A stretch of DNA of 64,000 nucleotides, from the NCBI RefSeq assembly GCF_011365745.1, contig NZ_JAAOBY010000005.1:124001-188000 (forward strand), written 5' to 3'. Source of the DNA: Flavobacterium turcicum (GTDB lineage Bacteria; Bacteroidota; Bacteroidia; Flavobacteriales; Flavobacteriaceae). Position 1 is the stretch's first letter. Each line of letters starts with the position of its first letter. Made by a program: the position numbers and the translations under genes. Positions 1 through 9,053 of the stretch are shown here, in pieces. The notes beneath the pieces were generated by a model. It ran no database searches, was not told the origin of the DNA, and was given only the letters and a program-made list of their open reading frames with translations.

Positions 1-441
1 AATCTGGAATCAAAGTCTCAAGTGTTGTGTTTGGGTTCATTCTACGGATTGCTTTTACCGTTTCAATCCAAATGATTGATCCTCCATCCTTTAAATCATC
101 TCGATCTACACTTGTAATTACTGCGTGTTTGATATTCATGATTTTGATAGAACGAGCAACTTTTTCTGGTTCATCCCAATCTACGGTTTCTGGTCGGCCA
201 GTTTTAACACCACAAAATCCGCAAGAACGTGTGCATACATTTCCTAAAATCATAAAAGTAGCGGTGCCTTCGCCCCAACATTCACCCATATTTGGGCAAC
301 TTCCTGATGTACAAATTGTATTTAAGCTATATTTATCAACTAAACCTCTTAGTTCAGTATATTTTTGACCTATTGGTAGTTTTACTTTCAACCATTTCGG
401 TTTTCCAGTTGGCAAAGCAGTATCTAAAACAGTTTCCATAT
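1..441 (-). CDS. lipA: Lipoyl synthase (radical SAM), 3' end cut by window edge
   Basis: Inserts two sulfurs into protein-bound octanoyl groups to make the lipoyl cofactor of 2-oxoacid dehydrogenases and the glycine cleavage system. Only the first 147 codons are in the window. Visible motifs are the auxiliary cluster cysteines C43-x4-C48-x5-C54, which are diagnostic of LipA, followed by the radical SAM CxxxCxxC at C69, C73 and C76, and the family text around '[19 protein letters not shown]'. The start ATG at 441 gives [10 protein letters not shown] and agrees with the family; it lies about 14 nt downstream of the predicted transcription start from the -7 element at 461-468. The rest of the protein lies left of the window. 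Confidence 0.95.
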
Positions 442-460
442 TTTATTTTTTCAAAGTACA

Positions 461-468
461 AAGATAGC
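461..468 (-). promoter_or_regulatory. -7 element upstream of lipA
   Basis: On the minus strand the sequence reads TATCTTTG, a perfect match to the Bacteroidota -7 consensus TAnnTTTG, about 20 nt before the lipA ATG. No clear TTTG is seen at -33, so only the -7 half is supported. Confidence 0.45.
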
Positions 469-636
469 GAATCTTGTTTGAAGATATCCTAATGTAAAAT
501 GCCTTTTAGTGGTCGTTCTACCTTGTATTAACCTTCCTAAAGATAGATTTAACAATTGTTCGTTTCCTTGGTATTGGAAATATTCCTTTCAAAGGTAAAA
601 ATGATTTGAAAGTTAGACTTATTGCAGAGCATTTTG

Positions 637-665
637 TTTGTGATTTGGATAAAAATGTATCTTTG
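637..665 (+). promoter_or_regulatory. Bacteroidota-type promoter of the M48 peptidase gene
   Basis: TTTG at 637-640, a 17-nt spacer and TATCTTTG at 658-665 match the Bacteroidota TTTG/TAnnTTTG promoter. The expected transcription start near 672 would leave a leader of about 20 nt before the ATG at 694. Confidence 0.6.
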
Positions 666-693
666 AAGTCACAATCAACAATAAATTTAGCAA

Positions 694-1542
694 ATGAAAA
701 ATAATTTGAAAACTAGTTTAGTTTTAGGAACTTTCATGATGTGTCTATCTTCTCAGGCGCAAATTAATTTAAAAGAAGGAGCCTTGGGAGCTTTGAGTAA
801 AGGTGTAGCTGGTTTTACTTTTAGCGATGCTGATGCGGCACAATTGTCAAAAGCTGCTGTAACTAAAATGGACGCTGAAAATACTGTGGCTGGACCTACA
901 GATCCTTATACTGTGCGCTTGAATAGGGTTTTTGGTAAACACACTAAAAGCGAAGGCTATACTTTAAACTACAAGGTCTACAAGTTGAATGAAGTAAATG
1001 CATTTGCAACAGCAGATGGTAGTGTTCGTGTATATTCTGGTTTAATGGATATTATGGATGATAATGAACTTTTGGCTGTAATTGGTCATGAAATTGGTCA
1101 CGTTGCCAATAGTGACACAAAAGATGCAATTAAGGCTTCATACAGAAAAGAGGCTTTAATAGGTTTGGCTGCTTCACAATCAGAAAAGGTTGCCGCTATC
1201 ACCGATAGTCAATTGGGTAAAATTGGAAGCAGTATGATTGATAGTAAACACAGTCGTAAGCAAGAGTCTGAGGCGGATGAGTTTTCATATAACTTTATGA
1301 AAAGTAACGGTTACAATGTGAATGCAGTAGCTTCTGCTTTTTCGATTTTAGCTAAAATGAGCGAAGGATCGCAAGCATCATTTCTAGATAAAATGATGAG
1401 TTCGCATCCAGATCCCAAAGAGCGTGCTGAAAATGCTAGACTTAGAGCTGAGATAGATGGTTTGTTCAAGCCTTATGTACAGCAAAAACCAGTTGTTAAA
1501 AAGCCTGTGGTGAAAAAGCCGGTAGCAAAAAAGAAAAAATAG
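694..1542 (+). CDS. M48 family zinc metallopeptidase, exported
   Basis: An exported M48 peptidase of 282 aa, probably periplasmic and acting in envelope protein quality control (inferred from the family, which includes BepA/LoiP-type proteins). It has an N-terminal signal peptide (residues 1-23, ending SSQAQ), the zinc and catalytic motif HEIGH at 132-136, and the third ligand region ESEAD at 191-195. The usual 'SSHPDPKERAEN' family segment follows the catalytic domain. The last 20 or so residues are an odd tail of K-P-V-V-K repeats ending in KKKK. The gene stands alone, with its own promoter upstream and a bidirectional terminator downstream. Substrates cannot be told from the sequence. Confidence 0.9.
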   Translation: MKNNLKTSLVLGTFMMCLSSQAQINLKEGALGALSKGVAGFTFSDADAAQLSKAAVTKMDAENTVAGPTDPYTVRLNRVFGKHTKSEGYTLNYKVYKLNEVNAFATADGSVRVYSGLMDIMDDNELLAVIGHEIGHVANSDTKDAIKASYRKEALIGLAASQSEKVAAITDSQLGKIGSSMIDSKHSRKQESEADEFSYNFMKSNGYNVNAVASAFSILAKMSEGSQASFLDKMMSSHPDPKERAENARLRAEIDGLFKPYVQQKPVVKKPVVKKPVAKKKK

Positions 1543-1561
1543 TTTTCTGGTATATAATCAT

Positions 1562-1594
1562 AAAAAAAAGCAGAACATTGGTTCTGCTTTTTTT
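1562..1594. terminator. Bidirectional rho-independent terminator
   Basis: A GC-containing stem AGCAGAAC/GTTCTGCT with a short loop is flanked by A8 on the left and T8 on the right. It sits between the convergent M48 peptidase and TonB-family genes and can serve both. Confidence 0.85.
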
Positions 1595-1614
1595 ATGTCA
1601 AGACTTTAGATTTT

Positions 1615-2433
1615 TTAATTTAATTGCACTACAATTGGTAAGCTATATGCGGTTCGTACCGGTTTGCCATCTATCATTCCTGGTGCCCATTTTGTACGTA
1701 ATGATTTAAGTACTCTGATAGCCTCCCGACCTAAACCGTGTCCGGGATCTCTTTTAACGGTAATGTCGGTCATGCTGCCATCTCGTTCGATAACAAATGC
1801 TACATATATTTTAATGATACCACTACCATCAATTTCTTGTTTTTCGAAATTGTTTCCCACATAGGTATAAAATTTGTTAATTCCTCCCGGAAATTCTGGT
1901 AATTTATCTAATGCAGCGCTTACTACTGCCGTGTTTCCTGCGTCAGTGCTAGGAAGTGTTCCTGTTGTTGCACCTGTGCTTGTGCTAGAATTTACTCCAA
2001 TTGTTCCTGAGCCTTCACTTGCGGTAGGAGTATTTTCAATGATAGCAGCAGTTGTTGGAATATCTTGAGTAGCTTGATCTGTAGCTACTACCACAGGGTT
2101 TACAAATGGAACATTCTCTACCGGATTTGCTACTTGATTTTTAACAGGAGGCAAAGCGCGTTGAATAGGTTCTTCAACTCGAACAATATCAGTCACATTG
2201 ATCGTTGTTTCTATAATTTCTGGTAGCAAGGGTTTTGTGATTTCACTCGGGTTGATGGCACGAACAATAGCAGGAACGCTTATTGCGGTTACCAAAACGC
2301 TCACACCAAAAAACAATGCTCTCAGAGTTGTTTTTGTACTCTCTTGACGCAATTGATAGGCGCCATACTCTTTGTTTCTGTCTTGAAAAACAAAATCAAT
2401 CCAACCGGTTTCGTAAATGCTTAGTTTTGACAT
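1615..2433 (-). CDS. Energy transducer TonB-family protein
   Basis: A 272-aa TonB-like protein that would link the inner-membrane ExbB/ExbD motor to outer-membrane receptors. The N-terminus carries the segment 'NKEYGAYQLR' (20-29) that is common in Bacteroidota TonB proteins. It is followed by one membrane helix (about 38-58), a periplasmic linker rich in P, V, T and S (about 60-175), and a C-terminal TonB domain (about 180-272) with 'LPEFPGG', 'GSGIIKIYVAFVIERDG' and a final 'SLPIVVQLN'. ExbB/ExbD are not adjacent, so the partner receptor is unknown. Bacteroidota usually encode many TonB paralogues. Confidence 0.85.
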   Translation of the reverse strand: MSKLSIYETGWIDFVFQDRNKEYGAYQLRQESTKTTLRALFFGVSVLVTAISVPAIVRAINPSEITKPLLPEIIETTINVTDIVRVEEPIQRALPPVKNQVANPVENVPFVNPVVVATDQATQDIPTTAAIIENTPTASEGSGTIGVNSSTSTGATTGTLPSTDAGNTAVVSAALDKLPEFPGGINKFYTYVGNNFEKQEIDGSGIIKIYVAFVIERDGSMTDITVKRDPGHGLGREAIRVLKSLRTKWAPGMIDGKPVRTAYSLPIVVQLN

Positions 2434-2597
2434 GATAATTAGATTTAGTGGTTAAGTACAATTAAATCATAAGCCAAGTGTTTTTATTATCAATAACGTA
2501 GTGATAGGAATTTTATTATCTAAATTTACTAATTTATTTTTAAATTGTGTAAGAAAATCTTAAGTATTTAACTTTTTTGTTGTGATGTATTTTATGC

Positions 2598-2625
2598 AAA
2601 AAAAACGCATCTTGTGAGATACGCT
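2598..2625 (-). terminator. Terminator downstream of the ECF sigma gene
   Basis: Read on the minus strand, a stem AGCGTATCT/AGATGCGT (one G-U pair) is followed by T8. It lies about 35 nt after the sigma factor stop codon and before the TonB-family gene. Confidence 0.65.
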
Positions 2626-2659
2626 TATAGATTTTAATTAATTGCCAAATCGGAATTGT

Positions 2660-3217
2660 TTACTTTGTGGATTTACCTTGAATGATAGCCGCAAGCAGTT
2701 TTTTAGCTCGCAATAGTCTAACCTTTACATTGGGCAAAGGATCACCAGTTTTATCAGCTATTTCTTGGTAGCTCAATTCTTGAAAGTAGCGCAATTGAAT
2801 TACTTCTTGATAAATGGGTTTTAACTCTTTGATGAATTGCAACAATTGCGATAAGTTCTGCTCGGTGATTAACTCGTCTTCGGCTGATGGTGTAGTATCG
2901 GCAATATTATATGCTTGCTGGTCTTCCTCGTCAGTAATTTCAATAAATAGATTGGTTCTTTTTTTGCGCAGTAAATCAATATGTACATTTTTGGCAATAG
3001 CAATTAGCCAGGTGTTGAATTGAAATTCAGGATTATAACTACTTAATTTATCGAATGCTTTTGAGAACGTTTCGATGGTAATATCTTCAGCGGTAGTTTC
3101 GTTTTCGGTACGCTTGAGCATAAAACCATATACCTCATTCCAGTAATAATCCAATAGAAAGGTGAAGGCTATTTGGTCGCCTAATTTTGCTTTTTCTATT
3201 TGATGTATTATTTCCAC
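2660..3217 (-). CDS. ECF-type RNA polymerase sigma factor
   Basis: A 185-aa sigma-70 family protein of ECF type. Region 2 (about residues 22-95) contains 'AEDITIETFSKAFDKLSSY' and 'FNTWLIAIAKNVHIDLLRKK'. Region 4 (about 130-178) carries the helix-turn-helix 'LRYFQELSYQEIADKTG'. No anti-sigma factor gene is adjacent. Its start overlaps the end of the upstream glycosyltransferase by 10 nt, so the two are probably translated from one message. Whether it controls that enzyme or other envelope genes cannot be told from the sequence. Confidence 0.9.
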   Translation of the reverse strand: MEIIHQIEKAKLGDQIAFTFLLDYYWNEVYGFMLKRTENETTAEDITIETFSKAFDKLSSYNPEFQFNTWLIAIAKNVHIDLLRKKRTNLFIEITDEEDQQAYNIADTTPSAEDELITEQNLSQLLQFIKELKPIYQEVIQLRYFQELSYQEIADKTGDPLPNVKVRLLRAKKLLAAIIQGKSTK

Positions 3218-4314
3218 GAGGCTGGTTTTGAGAATAGGTTAACAATGAAAATATTGAATTGTGTAAAAACTAACACCAATTCAACAATAGGAAACCATAA
3301 TTTAATATCTTTTTCTTGAAGTTTTCCTGCTGAATAACCAATCATAATCCATGCCACAAGATAACGAACTGCAATTAAACTTACTACTGCAATCCATTGA
3401 AATTGGAATATTAAAATTGGAATTGGAAGAATAAAAAACAACAATTGTGAGCTGTAAAAAGTGCCTAGTTGCAACTGATCTGTGAATTTATAATAACTTG
3501 CTGTAGCAATGTGTCGGCGTTTTTGGGATAACCAATCCGAAAATGTTGTTTTTGCAATTGATTGTGTGAAACTTTCAGGTGCAAATACAATAGTTGTATT
3601 TTTTTTGGTAGCCGCTTGATTAACAAAAAGATCATCATCTCCTGAACGTATTTTCATATGCTCGATGAAACCGTTTACATTAAAAAATTCTTCGCGTTTG
3701 TAGGCTAAGTTGCGACCAACTCCCATGTACGGGCGACCCATTTTTGCCCATGAAAAATATTGTACTGCAGTCAATAAGGTTTCAAATCGAATCAGTTTGT
3801 TTAAAAATGATCCTGAAATTCGTTCGTATTTACCGAATCCCAAAACAATTGTTTTTTGCATGGTAAACTGAGAACTCATTGCGGTAATCCAATCTTTCGA
3901 GGTTGGGTAACAATCAGCATCAGTAAATAATAAGTATTCTTTTTTAGCGGCTTTTATACCCAACGTAAGAGCGTATTTTTTGTTCCCCCAAAATGCTTCG
4001 TTATTGGCTACTTTTACTAATCGAATGTTAGAGTATTGTTTTTCGTATTCCTCAAAAATATCTAGTGTACGGTCGCTGGAAGCATCATCAATCAGTACAA
4101 TTTCAAAATCAGGATAATCCTGTGCAGCCAAAATAGGGATGAATTTGGATACATTTTCTTCTTCGTTTTTGGCACAAACAATTACCGAAATTGGGATGCG
4201 CTTAGATGTAATTTTTTGCGGTTTCGCAAAAGCAAAGGTTCTAAAAACGCCCAAATAGTAAGCAATTTGAACGAAAACAATAAAAATAAAAAAGTAAAAT
4301 AGGATAATAAGCAT
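3208..4314 (-). CDS. Membrane-associated family 2 glycosyltransferase
   Basis: A 368-aa GT2 enzyme with one N-terminal membrane helix (about 2-24), a GT-A catalytic domain (about 40-275), and two or three C-terminal helices (about 287-362). Nucleotide-sugar motifs are visible: 'LIDDASSD' (D76/D77), the metal-binding DAD at 132-134, 'SGDDDLF' near 224-230, and QKRRH at 264-268, which resembles the Q-x-x-R-W motif of membrane-bound polymerising GT2 enzymes. The product is probably a lipid or polysaccharide sugar transfer at the inner membrane; donor and acceptor are unknown. It is the first gene of a two-gene unit with the ECF sigma factor. Confidence 0.85.
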   Translation of the reverse strand: MLIILFYFFIFIVFVQIAYYLGVFRTFAFAKPQKITSKRIPISVIVCAKNEEENVSKFIPILAAQDYPDFEIVLIDDASSDRTLDIFEEYEKQYSNIRLVKVANNEAFWGNKKYALTLGIKAAKKEYLLFTDADCYPTSKDWITAMSSQFTMQKTIVLGFGKYERISGSFLNKLIRFETLLTAVQYFSWAKMGRPYMGVGRNLAYKREEFFNVNGFIEHMKIRSGDDDLFVNQAATKKNTTIVFAPESFTQSIAKTTFSDWLSQKRRHIATASYYKFTDQLQLGTFYSSQLLFFILPIPILIFQFQWIAVVSLIAVRYLVAWIMIGYSAGKLQEKDIKLWFPIVELVLVFTQFNIFIVNLFSKPASWK

Positions 4315-4354
4315 TTGAATTTAGTGAGTTTTAAAACCGATGTTTTGTGGGCTG

Positions 4355-4362
4355 CAAAGGTA
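4355..4362 (-). promoter_or_regulatory. -7 element upstream of the GT2/sigma pair
   Basis: The minus strand reads TACCTTTG, matching TAnnTTTG, about 40 nt before the glycosyltransferase ATG. No convincing -33 TTTG was found. Confidence 0.4.
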
Positions 4363-4411
4363 TGAATTCAATTGCGAAATGTTAACTACTATTTTAAAAT
4401 TTCGAAAGATT

Positions 4412-5026
4412 TTAAATCGGACATTTTTTCATTTCCTGTGCCGTATCTATTGATTGGTAAGAATTGATTTTCTCTAATTCTGAAATGATATTTTGATAGT
4501 TTTTTTGATCTCTGTTTTGCGACATTTTACGAGTAGCATGTAGTTCAGTGATTTCAATTTCAAAAGCTATAATTCCGTTGGCTTGCTGCATGGTTTCATC
4601 TGATAAATCCTCGATACGAACCGGATTTTGCTGGTCTTTTTCGTATTTGTCAACTAATTTTTTTAGGGAATCAATTACAGCATCGCCCGTTACAATTTTT
4701 ATCTTACCATGAATTTGTACCGCGATATAGTTCCAAGTAGGTACGTTTTCGTGATCGTACCAGGATGAAGAAATGTAGCTATGCGGCCCTGAAAACACTG
4801 CCAAAACTTGATCGTTCTCTAAAAATCCTTGCCATTGCGGGTTGGCTTTTGATAAGTGCCCGTATAAAATTTCGGTACCATCTGGCTTTGTTTCTAATTC
4901 TAACGGAATGTGAGTAGCGCACAAACGACCTTGGGTTTGATTTATTAAAATACCAAAACTATTTTCTTGTAGAAATTTTTGAATTTCCGCTTTATTCTCG
5001 TTTTTGTAAATTTCAGGTATGTACAT
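4412..5026 (-). CDS. PaiB-like FMN-binding split-barrel protein
   Basis: A 204-aa protein of the PaiB/FMN-binding 'negative transcriptional regulator' family. Its opening 'MYIPEIYKNENKAEIQKFL', the central 'GHLSKANPQW' and 'SWYDHENVPTWNYIAVQIHG' are characteristic of that split-barrel flavin fold. In Bacillus the family name comes from a regulator of sporulation and protease genes, but no DNA-binding motif is evident here, and a flavin-dependent enzyme role is equally likely. It lies 41 nt downstream of murB on the same strand and may be cotranscribed. Confidence 0.8.
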   Translation of the reverse strand: MYIPEIYKNENKAEIQKFLQENSFGILINQTQGRLCATHIPLELETKPDGTEILYGHLSKANPQWQGFLENDQVLAVFSGPHSYISSSWYDHENVPTWNYIAVQIHGKIKIVTGDAVIDSLKKLVDKYEKDQQNPVRIEDLSDETMQQANGIIAFEIEITELHATRKMSQNRDQKNYQNIISELEKINSYQSIDTAQEMKKCPI

Positions 5027-5067
5027 ATTTGGTAGTTTTTACAGCGCCATTTTTACGAATTACAATT

Positions 5068-6081
5068 TTAAATAATATTGACTTCGGCCTCTATGGCAAT
5101 GCCAAAGGTTTTAAAAACGGTATCTTGAACAATTTGAGAAACTTCTAGAATTTCTTTGCCAGTAGCCGAGCCGTAATTTACTAAAACCAACGCTTGATTT
5201 TTGTGAATTCCAGCATCGCCAAAGCGTTTTCCTTTCAAACCAGCTTGTTCTATAAGCCATCCAGCAGGAACTTTTACCTCGGTAGCGGAAATATCAAAAT
5301 ATTTCATTTCTGGAAACTTTTGATGAATGGGTTCAAAATCAGTTTTCTTTAAAATCGGATTTTTAAAAAAACTACCGCTATTTCCTAACTCTTTAGGATC
5401 AGGTAATTTACTTTGACGAATGGCAATTACAGCCTCGCTTACCTCTTTTAACGATGGAGTTTCAATGTTTTTTTTGGCCAATTCTGCTTTAATATCTCCG
5501 TATGAAATGTTGATATTGTGTTTGTTTTTGGTTAATTTAAAAACTACAGAGGTAATGATGTACTGGTTTTTTGCCTCATTTTTAAAAATGCTTTCACGGT
5601 AACCAAACTGGCATTCTTCTTTTGTAAATGTCCTCATTTCTTGAGTAGCAATTGTCATTGCGGTACAAGACTCAAAAGTATCTTTGATCTCGGTACCATA
5701 AGCGCCGATGTTTTGTACTGGAGTTGTTCCTACATTTCCGGGTATGAGCGACATGTTTTCTAGGCCTCCAAAATTGTGTTCGATTGTCCAAAGTACAAAT
5801 TCGTGCCAATTTTCGCCTGCTTGGCTTTCGACCCAAACAAAATCGTCGTTTTCCTGAATGATTTTCTTTCCTTTTATATCAATATGAAGTACAAGTGCAT
5901 CGATGTTTTTTGTGAGTAACATATTGCTGCCACCTCCTAAAATAAATTTCGGTTTATCGCTATATGATTGTAAAACCTGCTGTAAAGTACTGATGTTTTG
6001 GATAGCAACAAACTCTTTGGCATTAGCGTCAATGCCAAACGTGTTGTGTTTTTTTAATGAAAAATTAGACTGTATTTCCAT
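5068..6081 (-). CDS. murB: UDP-N-acetylmuramate dehydrogenase
   Basis: Reduces UDP-N-acetylenolpyruvoylglucosamine to UDP-MurNAc, the second committed step of peptidoglycan precursor synthesis in the cytoplasm, using FAD and NADPH. The FAD-binding pyrophosphate loop GGGSNML (49-55), 'SLIPGNVGTTPVQNIGAYG', the arginine of 'GYRESIF', and the active-site serine region 'NSGSFFKNP' (about 232-240) are all present. The length of 337 aa fits a type I MurB. A -7 promoter element in the 49-nt gap after asnB suggests it can be expressed separately. Confidence 0.95.
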   Translation of the reverse strand: MEIQSNFSLKKHNTFGIDANAKEFVAIQNISTLQQVLQSYSDKPKFILGGGSNMLLTKNIDALVLHIDIKGKKIIQENDDFVWVESQAGENWHEFVLWTIEHNFGGLENMSLIPGNVGTTPVQNIGAYGTEIKDTFESCTAMTIATQEMRTFTKEECQFGYRESIFKNEAKNQYIITSVVFKLTKNKHNINISYGDIKAELAKKNIETPSLKEVSEAVIAIRQSKLPDPKELGNSGSFFKNPILKKTDFEPIHQKFPEMKYFDISATEVKVPAGWLIEQAGLKGKRFGDAGIHKNQALVLVNYGSATGKEILEVSQIVQDTVFKTFGIAIEAEVNII

Positions 6082-6118
6082 GAATGGGACTGCGTTTTTT
6101 GAATCGTTTTGTATGGTT

Positions 6119-6126
6119 CAAAAGTA
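6119..6126 (-). promoter_or_regulatory. -7 element upstream of murB
   Basis: The minus strand reads TACTTTTG (TAnnTTTG), 37 nt before the murB ATG in the short gap after asnB. The -33 half is not clear. Confidence 0.4.
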
Positions 6127-6130
6127 AGGA

Positions 6131-7978
6131 TTAAAATTTACTTGTATACGTTTTCAACCAGATATGCATCATAAACAGCGGCATAATGTACGGTGTCATG
6201 TTAGTATTCCCATTTTCTAATTGTTGAACTAATTTTTCAATTTTAATATTTTCAAAATAGGGCATTTGAAATAAATCACTTTTTGAAAATGCCTGTAATT
6301 CCTCTTTAAAGGCGGGACTTTTGGTAATGTAATCGCCCCAGGGAGCACTTAAACCTACTTTTTTAAAATCTAGAATAGAGCTTGGTAACCGTTGCTGCAT
6401 TGATTTTTTGAGAATGTATTTCCATTTTTTACCAGTAAAAAGCCAATTATCGTCTAAGGTACCAAGCCCTACAATTAATCGTGGGTCTAAAAATGGTTCT
6501 CGACATTCAATCGAGGCTCCCATTGTACAGCGATCGTTGCGGTCTAGCAAACTACATAAATAAGTGTGTTGGTCAAAATACAAAGCTTGACGGCGGAGGT
6601 TACCAGGATAAAGTTCTTTCGCTTCTTTGTAAATAAGTTTGCGGTATTCGTTTTTGGGTTGGTTGTTAATGCCATACGTGTCAGCAATGTCGTCAGGATA
6701 AATATTTGATCCGTTGAATAAAATTAAATCCGACTTTTTTTCGATTTTAGAGTAGCGCGCCAATTTGTCGTAACGCGGATTTTTTGAAAAAACATCAAAT
6801 GAACTAATGGTACTAATTGATTGTAAAATAGTAGGATATTGTAATGCTTTATACCGCACATAGCCTCCCATTAATTCGTCTGCACCTTCACCTGATAATA
6901 ATACTTTTACTTTTGGTTTTGCCATTTGCGATACTGCCAGGAGGTGAGGTTCACTCAAGTGCATCAACGGCTCGTCTTGGTAGTAAGTGGCCTGAATCAT
7001 TTGATCGTATAAGTTTTGATCTTCGAGTTGTCTGCTGTGAAAACCATATTCTAATTGGGCCGCAAATGCTTTGGCAAGATGTGATTCATTATGTTCTTTT
7101 TCTTTGAATCCGATGTTAAAGGTTTGAATGTCTTTAAACCCTTGGTGGTGTAACGAGGCCAAAATGGAGGACGAATCTAATCCGCCACTAAGCATAACGC
7201 CCACAGGCACGTCACTTACCATACGCAGTTTTATAGCATCATCAAAAGTGTTTGTAAACCATTCTTCAGGATTTTTAATTGGCGATTGATTTTCTATTTC
7301 TGATTTTAAATTCCACCAGCGCTCAACAGTTGTTTTGCCACCTTCTTCAAAAGTCAGAACATGACCAGGTAGCACTTTGTGTACATTTTGATACAAAGTA
7401 TTTGCGCCAGCTACAAATCGATTAAAGACATATTCTTCTAAACCATCTTGATCCAATTTTAAGGGTACGCCAGCTACAAATAACGCTTTTTGCTCTGAAG
7501 CAAAATAAACTGTATCATTAAAAAAACTGTAGTACAAAGGTTTTACACCCATTCGGTCACGAATAAGGGTTAGTTTTTTTAAATGATTGTCCCAAATTGC
7601 AATGGCAAACATCCCGTTCAGTTTGGGTAACATTTGTAGGCCGTACAATTCAAATAATTTCAATAAAACTTCTGTGTCAGAACTGGTTTTTATCGAGAAT
7701 CCGTTGGTTTTTAGTTCTGGATAAAAGCTTTTAAAATTATAAATTTCACCATTATAAACCATGCTGTAACGGCCGTCATCAGATCGAAAAGGTTGGTGAC
7801 CGGCAACAGAAGTATCGAGAATAGAGAGGCGTCTGTGCGCTAATCCTATGTTTTGATTGATATATAATCCTTTGTCGTCAGGGCCTCTGTGTTCGAGAGT
7901 ATCTCGCATTTTTGTAAGGACATATTCATCTACTTTTTTTTGTGGATGTAAATGATAAATTCCGTTAATTCCGCACAT
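6131..7978 (-). CDS. asnB: Glutamine-hydrolysing asparagine synthase
   Basis: A 615-aa class II glutamine amidotransferase/asparagine synthetase. Cys2 (MCGINGIYHL) is the glutaminase nucleophile; 'RRLSILD' (49-55) and 'NGEIYN' (76-81) bind glutamine. The synthetase domain has the ATP pyrophosphatase loop SGGLDSS (264-270) and 'LLSGEGADELMGGY'. It makes asparagine or, in a polysaccharide setting, may amidate a sugar acid. The start lies 1 nt after the stop of an upstream glycosyltransferase, so the two are cotranscribed. This hints at a glycan-linked copy, but the sequence alone does not prove the acceptor. Confidence 0.9.
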   Translation of the reverse strand: MCGINGIYHLHPQKKVDEYVLTKMRDTLEHRGPDDKGLYINQNIGLAHRRLSILDTSVAGHQPFRSDDGRYSMVYNGEIYNFKSFYPELKTNGFSIKTSSDTEVLLKLFELYGLQMLPKLNGMFAIAIWDNHLKKLTLIRDRMGVKPLYYSFFNDTVYFASEQKALFVAGVPLKLDQDGLEEYVFNRFVAGANTLYQNVHKVLPGHVLTFEEGGKTTVERWWNLKSEIENQSPIKNPEEWFTNTFDDAIKLRMVSDVPVGVMLSGGLDSSSILASLHHQGFKDIQTFNIGFKEKEHNESHLAKAFAAQLEYGFHSRQLEDQNLYDQMIQATYYQDEPLMHLSEPHLLAVSQMAKPKVKVLLSGEGADELMGGYVRYKALQYPTILQSISTISSFDVFSKNPRYDKLARYSKIEKKSDLILFNGSNIYPDDIADTYGINNQPKNEYRKLIYKEAKELYPGNLRRQALYFDQHTYLCSLLDRNDRCTMGASIECREPFLDPRLIVGLGTLDDNWLFTGKKWKYILKKSMQQRLPSSILDFKKVGLSAPWGDYITKSPAFKEELQAFSKSDLFQMPYFENIKIEKLVQQLENGNTNMTPYIMPLFMMHIWLKTYTSKF

Positions 7979-7979
7979 T

Positions 7980-9047
7980 TTACTTGGGGCTATTTGTGTT
8001 TATTAGTTCGTGGTATTTTTTTGCAATAATTTTCATGTTCGTGGCATAATTTGCATTTTGTTCCAAAAACAATCTGTTTTGCAAAACCGCCTGCGTACGA
8101 TATTCAGGCTGTTCAAAGGCCCAAATAAGTTCGTTGGCGAGACTTATATAATCATCAACAGGTATTAATTGTCCGTTTTTTCGATGTGTAATCCAACTTT
8201 GATTGCCTGGTAAATCAGTTACAATTGGGTAACATTGGCTTGCCATAGCTTCAAATAAAGAAGCCGAAACGCCCTCTGTGATAGGCATGCTGATATAAAA
8301 ATTTGACTGTTGCAACAGTTGTGGCAATTGTGAATTATGTATGCGTCCTGTAAAATGAACTTTCGTATCTATATTTAATTGTTTAGCTAGATTTTTTAAT
8401 TTTTCGAGTTGGGTGCCATCTCCTATAATGGTAAGTACGAAATCGAAACCCTTTTGGTTGATAATAGCAAAAGCTTTTAAGATAATATCATGACGGTATT
8501 CTGGCAACAGTGAGCGCGTAACAATGGCTTGTATTTTTTGTGGATTGGCGGTGTTGTTATTGCTAAAATTTTGTAAATCGATTCCTTTAGGTAGTACCAG
8601 AACCTTGTTCATATCAACTTTTGCAGCAATCATTGAATGTGTCATTACGGGACCCCACGCATGAATTAAATCTGCTTTTTTAAAAGCATAGTTTTGGATC
8701 ACTTTTTTTAAGGGCAAAAGAATTGAGTTTTCTGGCCACAAATCGGTTCTGCCTTGTTGTGCAATAGCTATTGGTTTTAAATTGGTTAGCGCAGCTAGAA
8801 AACCATAACTTGTAGTGCGTTCAGCAATGATCATATCAGGCTGTTCCGCTCGAATTAATTTTTTAATTTTAAAAATAGCTAATTTGTATTCTAAAATTCG
8901 TAAAACTCTGTTGCGTACTGTATTGCTTGGGGTTTTTAGCTCCCAAGTTATCATTTCAAAATCTCCAAATTCTTCTAGCCCCTTGATCCAAGTTATAGCA
9001 TCGGCTCTGTAAGATTCTCCAAGAAAAAGTATTTTTCTTTTAGCCAT
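7980..9047 (-). CDS. Family 4-like glycosyltransferase
   Basis: A 355-aa GT-B glycosyltransferase. The C-terminal half has the nucleotide-sugar binding stretch 'IIGDGTQLEKLKNLAKQL', 'VHFTGRIHNSQLPQLLQQ', and the E-x7-E motif in 'EGVSASLFEAMASQ', typical of GT4 retaining enzymes. The N-terminal acceptor-side half is divergent. It directly precedes asnB (1-nt gap) and follows the DUF2461 gene by 6 nt on the same strand. It probably adds a sugar to a lipopolysaccharide or exopolysaccharide; donor and acceptor are unknown. Confidence 0.85.
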   Translation of the reverse strand: MAKRKILFLGESYRADAITWIKGLEEFGDFEMITWELKTPSNTVRNRVLRILEYKLAIFKIKKLIRAEQPDMIIAERTTSYGFLAALTNLKPIAIAQQGRTDLWPENSILLPLKKVIQNYAFKKADLIHAWGPVMTHSMIAAKVDMNKVLVLPKGIDLQNFSNNNTANPQKIQAIVTRSLLPEYRHDIILKAFAIINQKGFDFVLTIIGDGTQLEKLKNLAKQLNIDTKVHFTGRIHNSQLPQLLQQSNFYISMPITEGVSASLFEAMASQCYPIVTDLPGNQSWITHRKNGQLIPVDDYISLANELIWAFEQPEYRTQAVLQNRLFLEQNANYATNMKIIAKKYHELINTNSPK

Positions 9048-9053
9048 TTCGCA

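Noticed and set aside
1..492. Plus-strand open frames at 27-368 and 292-492
   Set aside because: They are antisense shadows of lipA, which has clear cysteine motifs on the minus strand.
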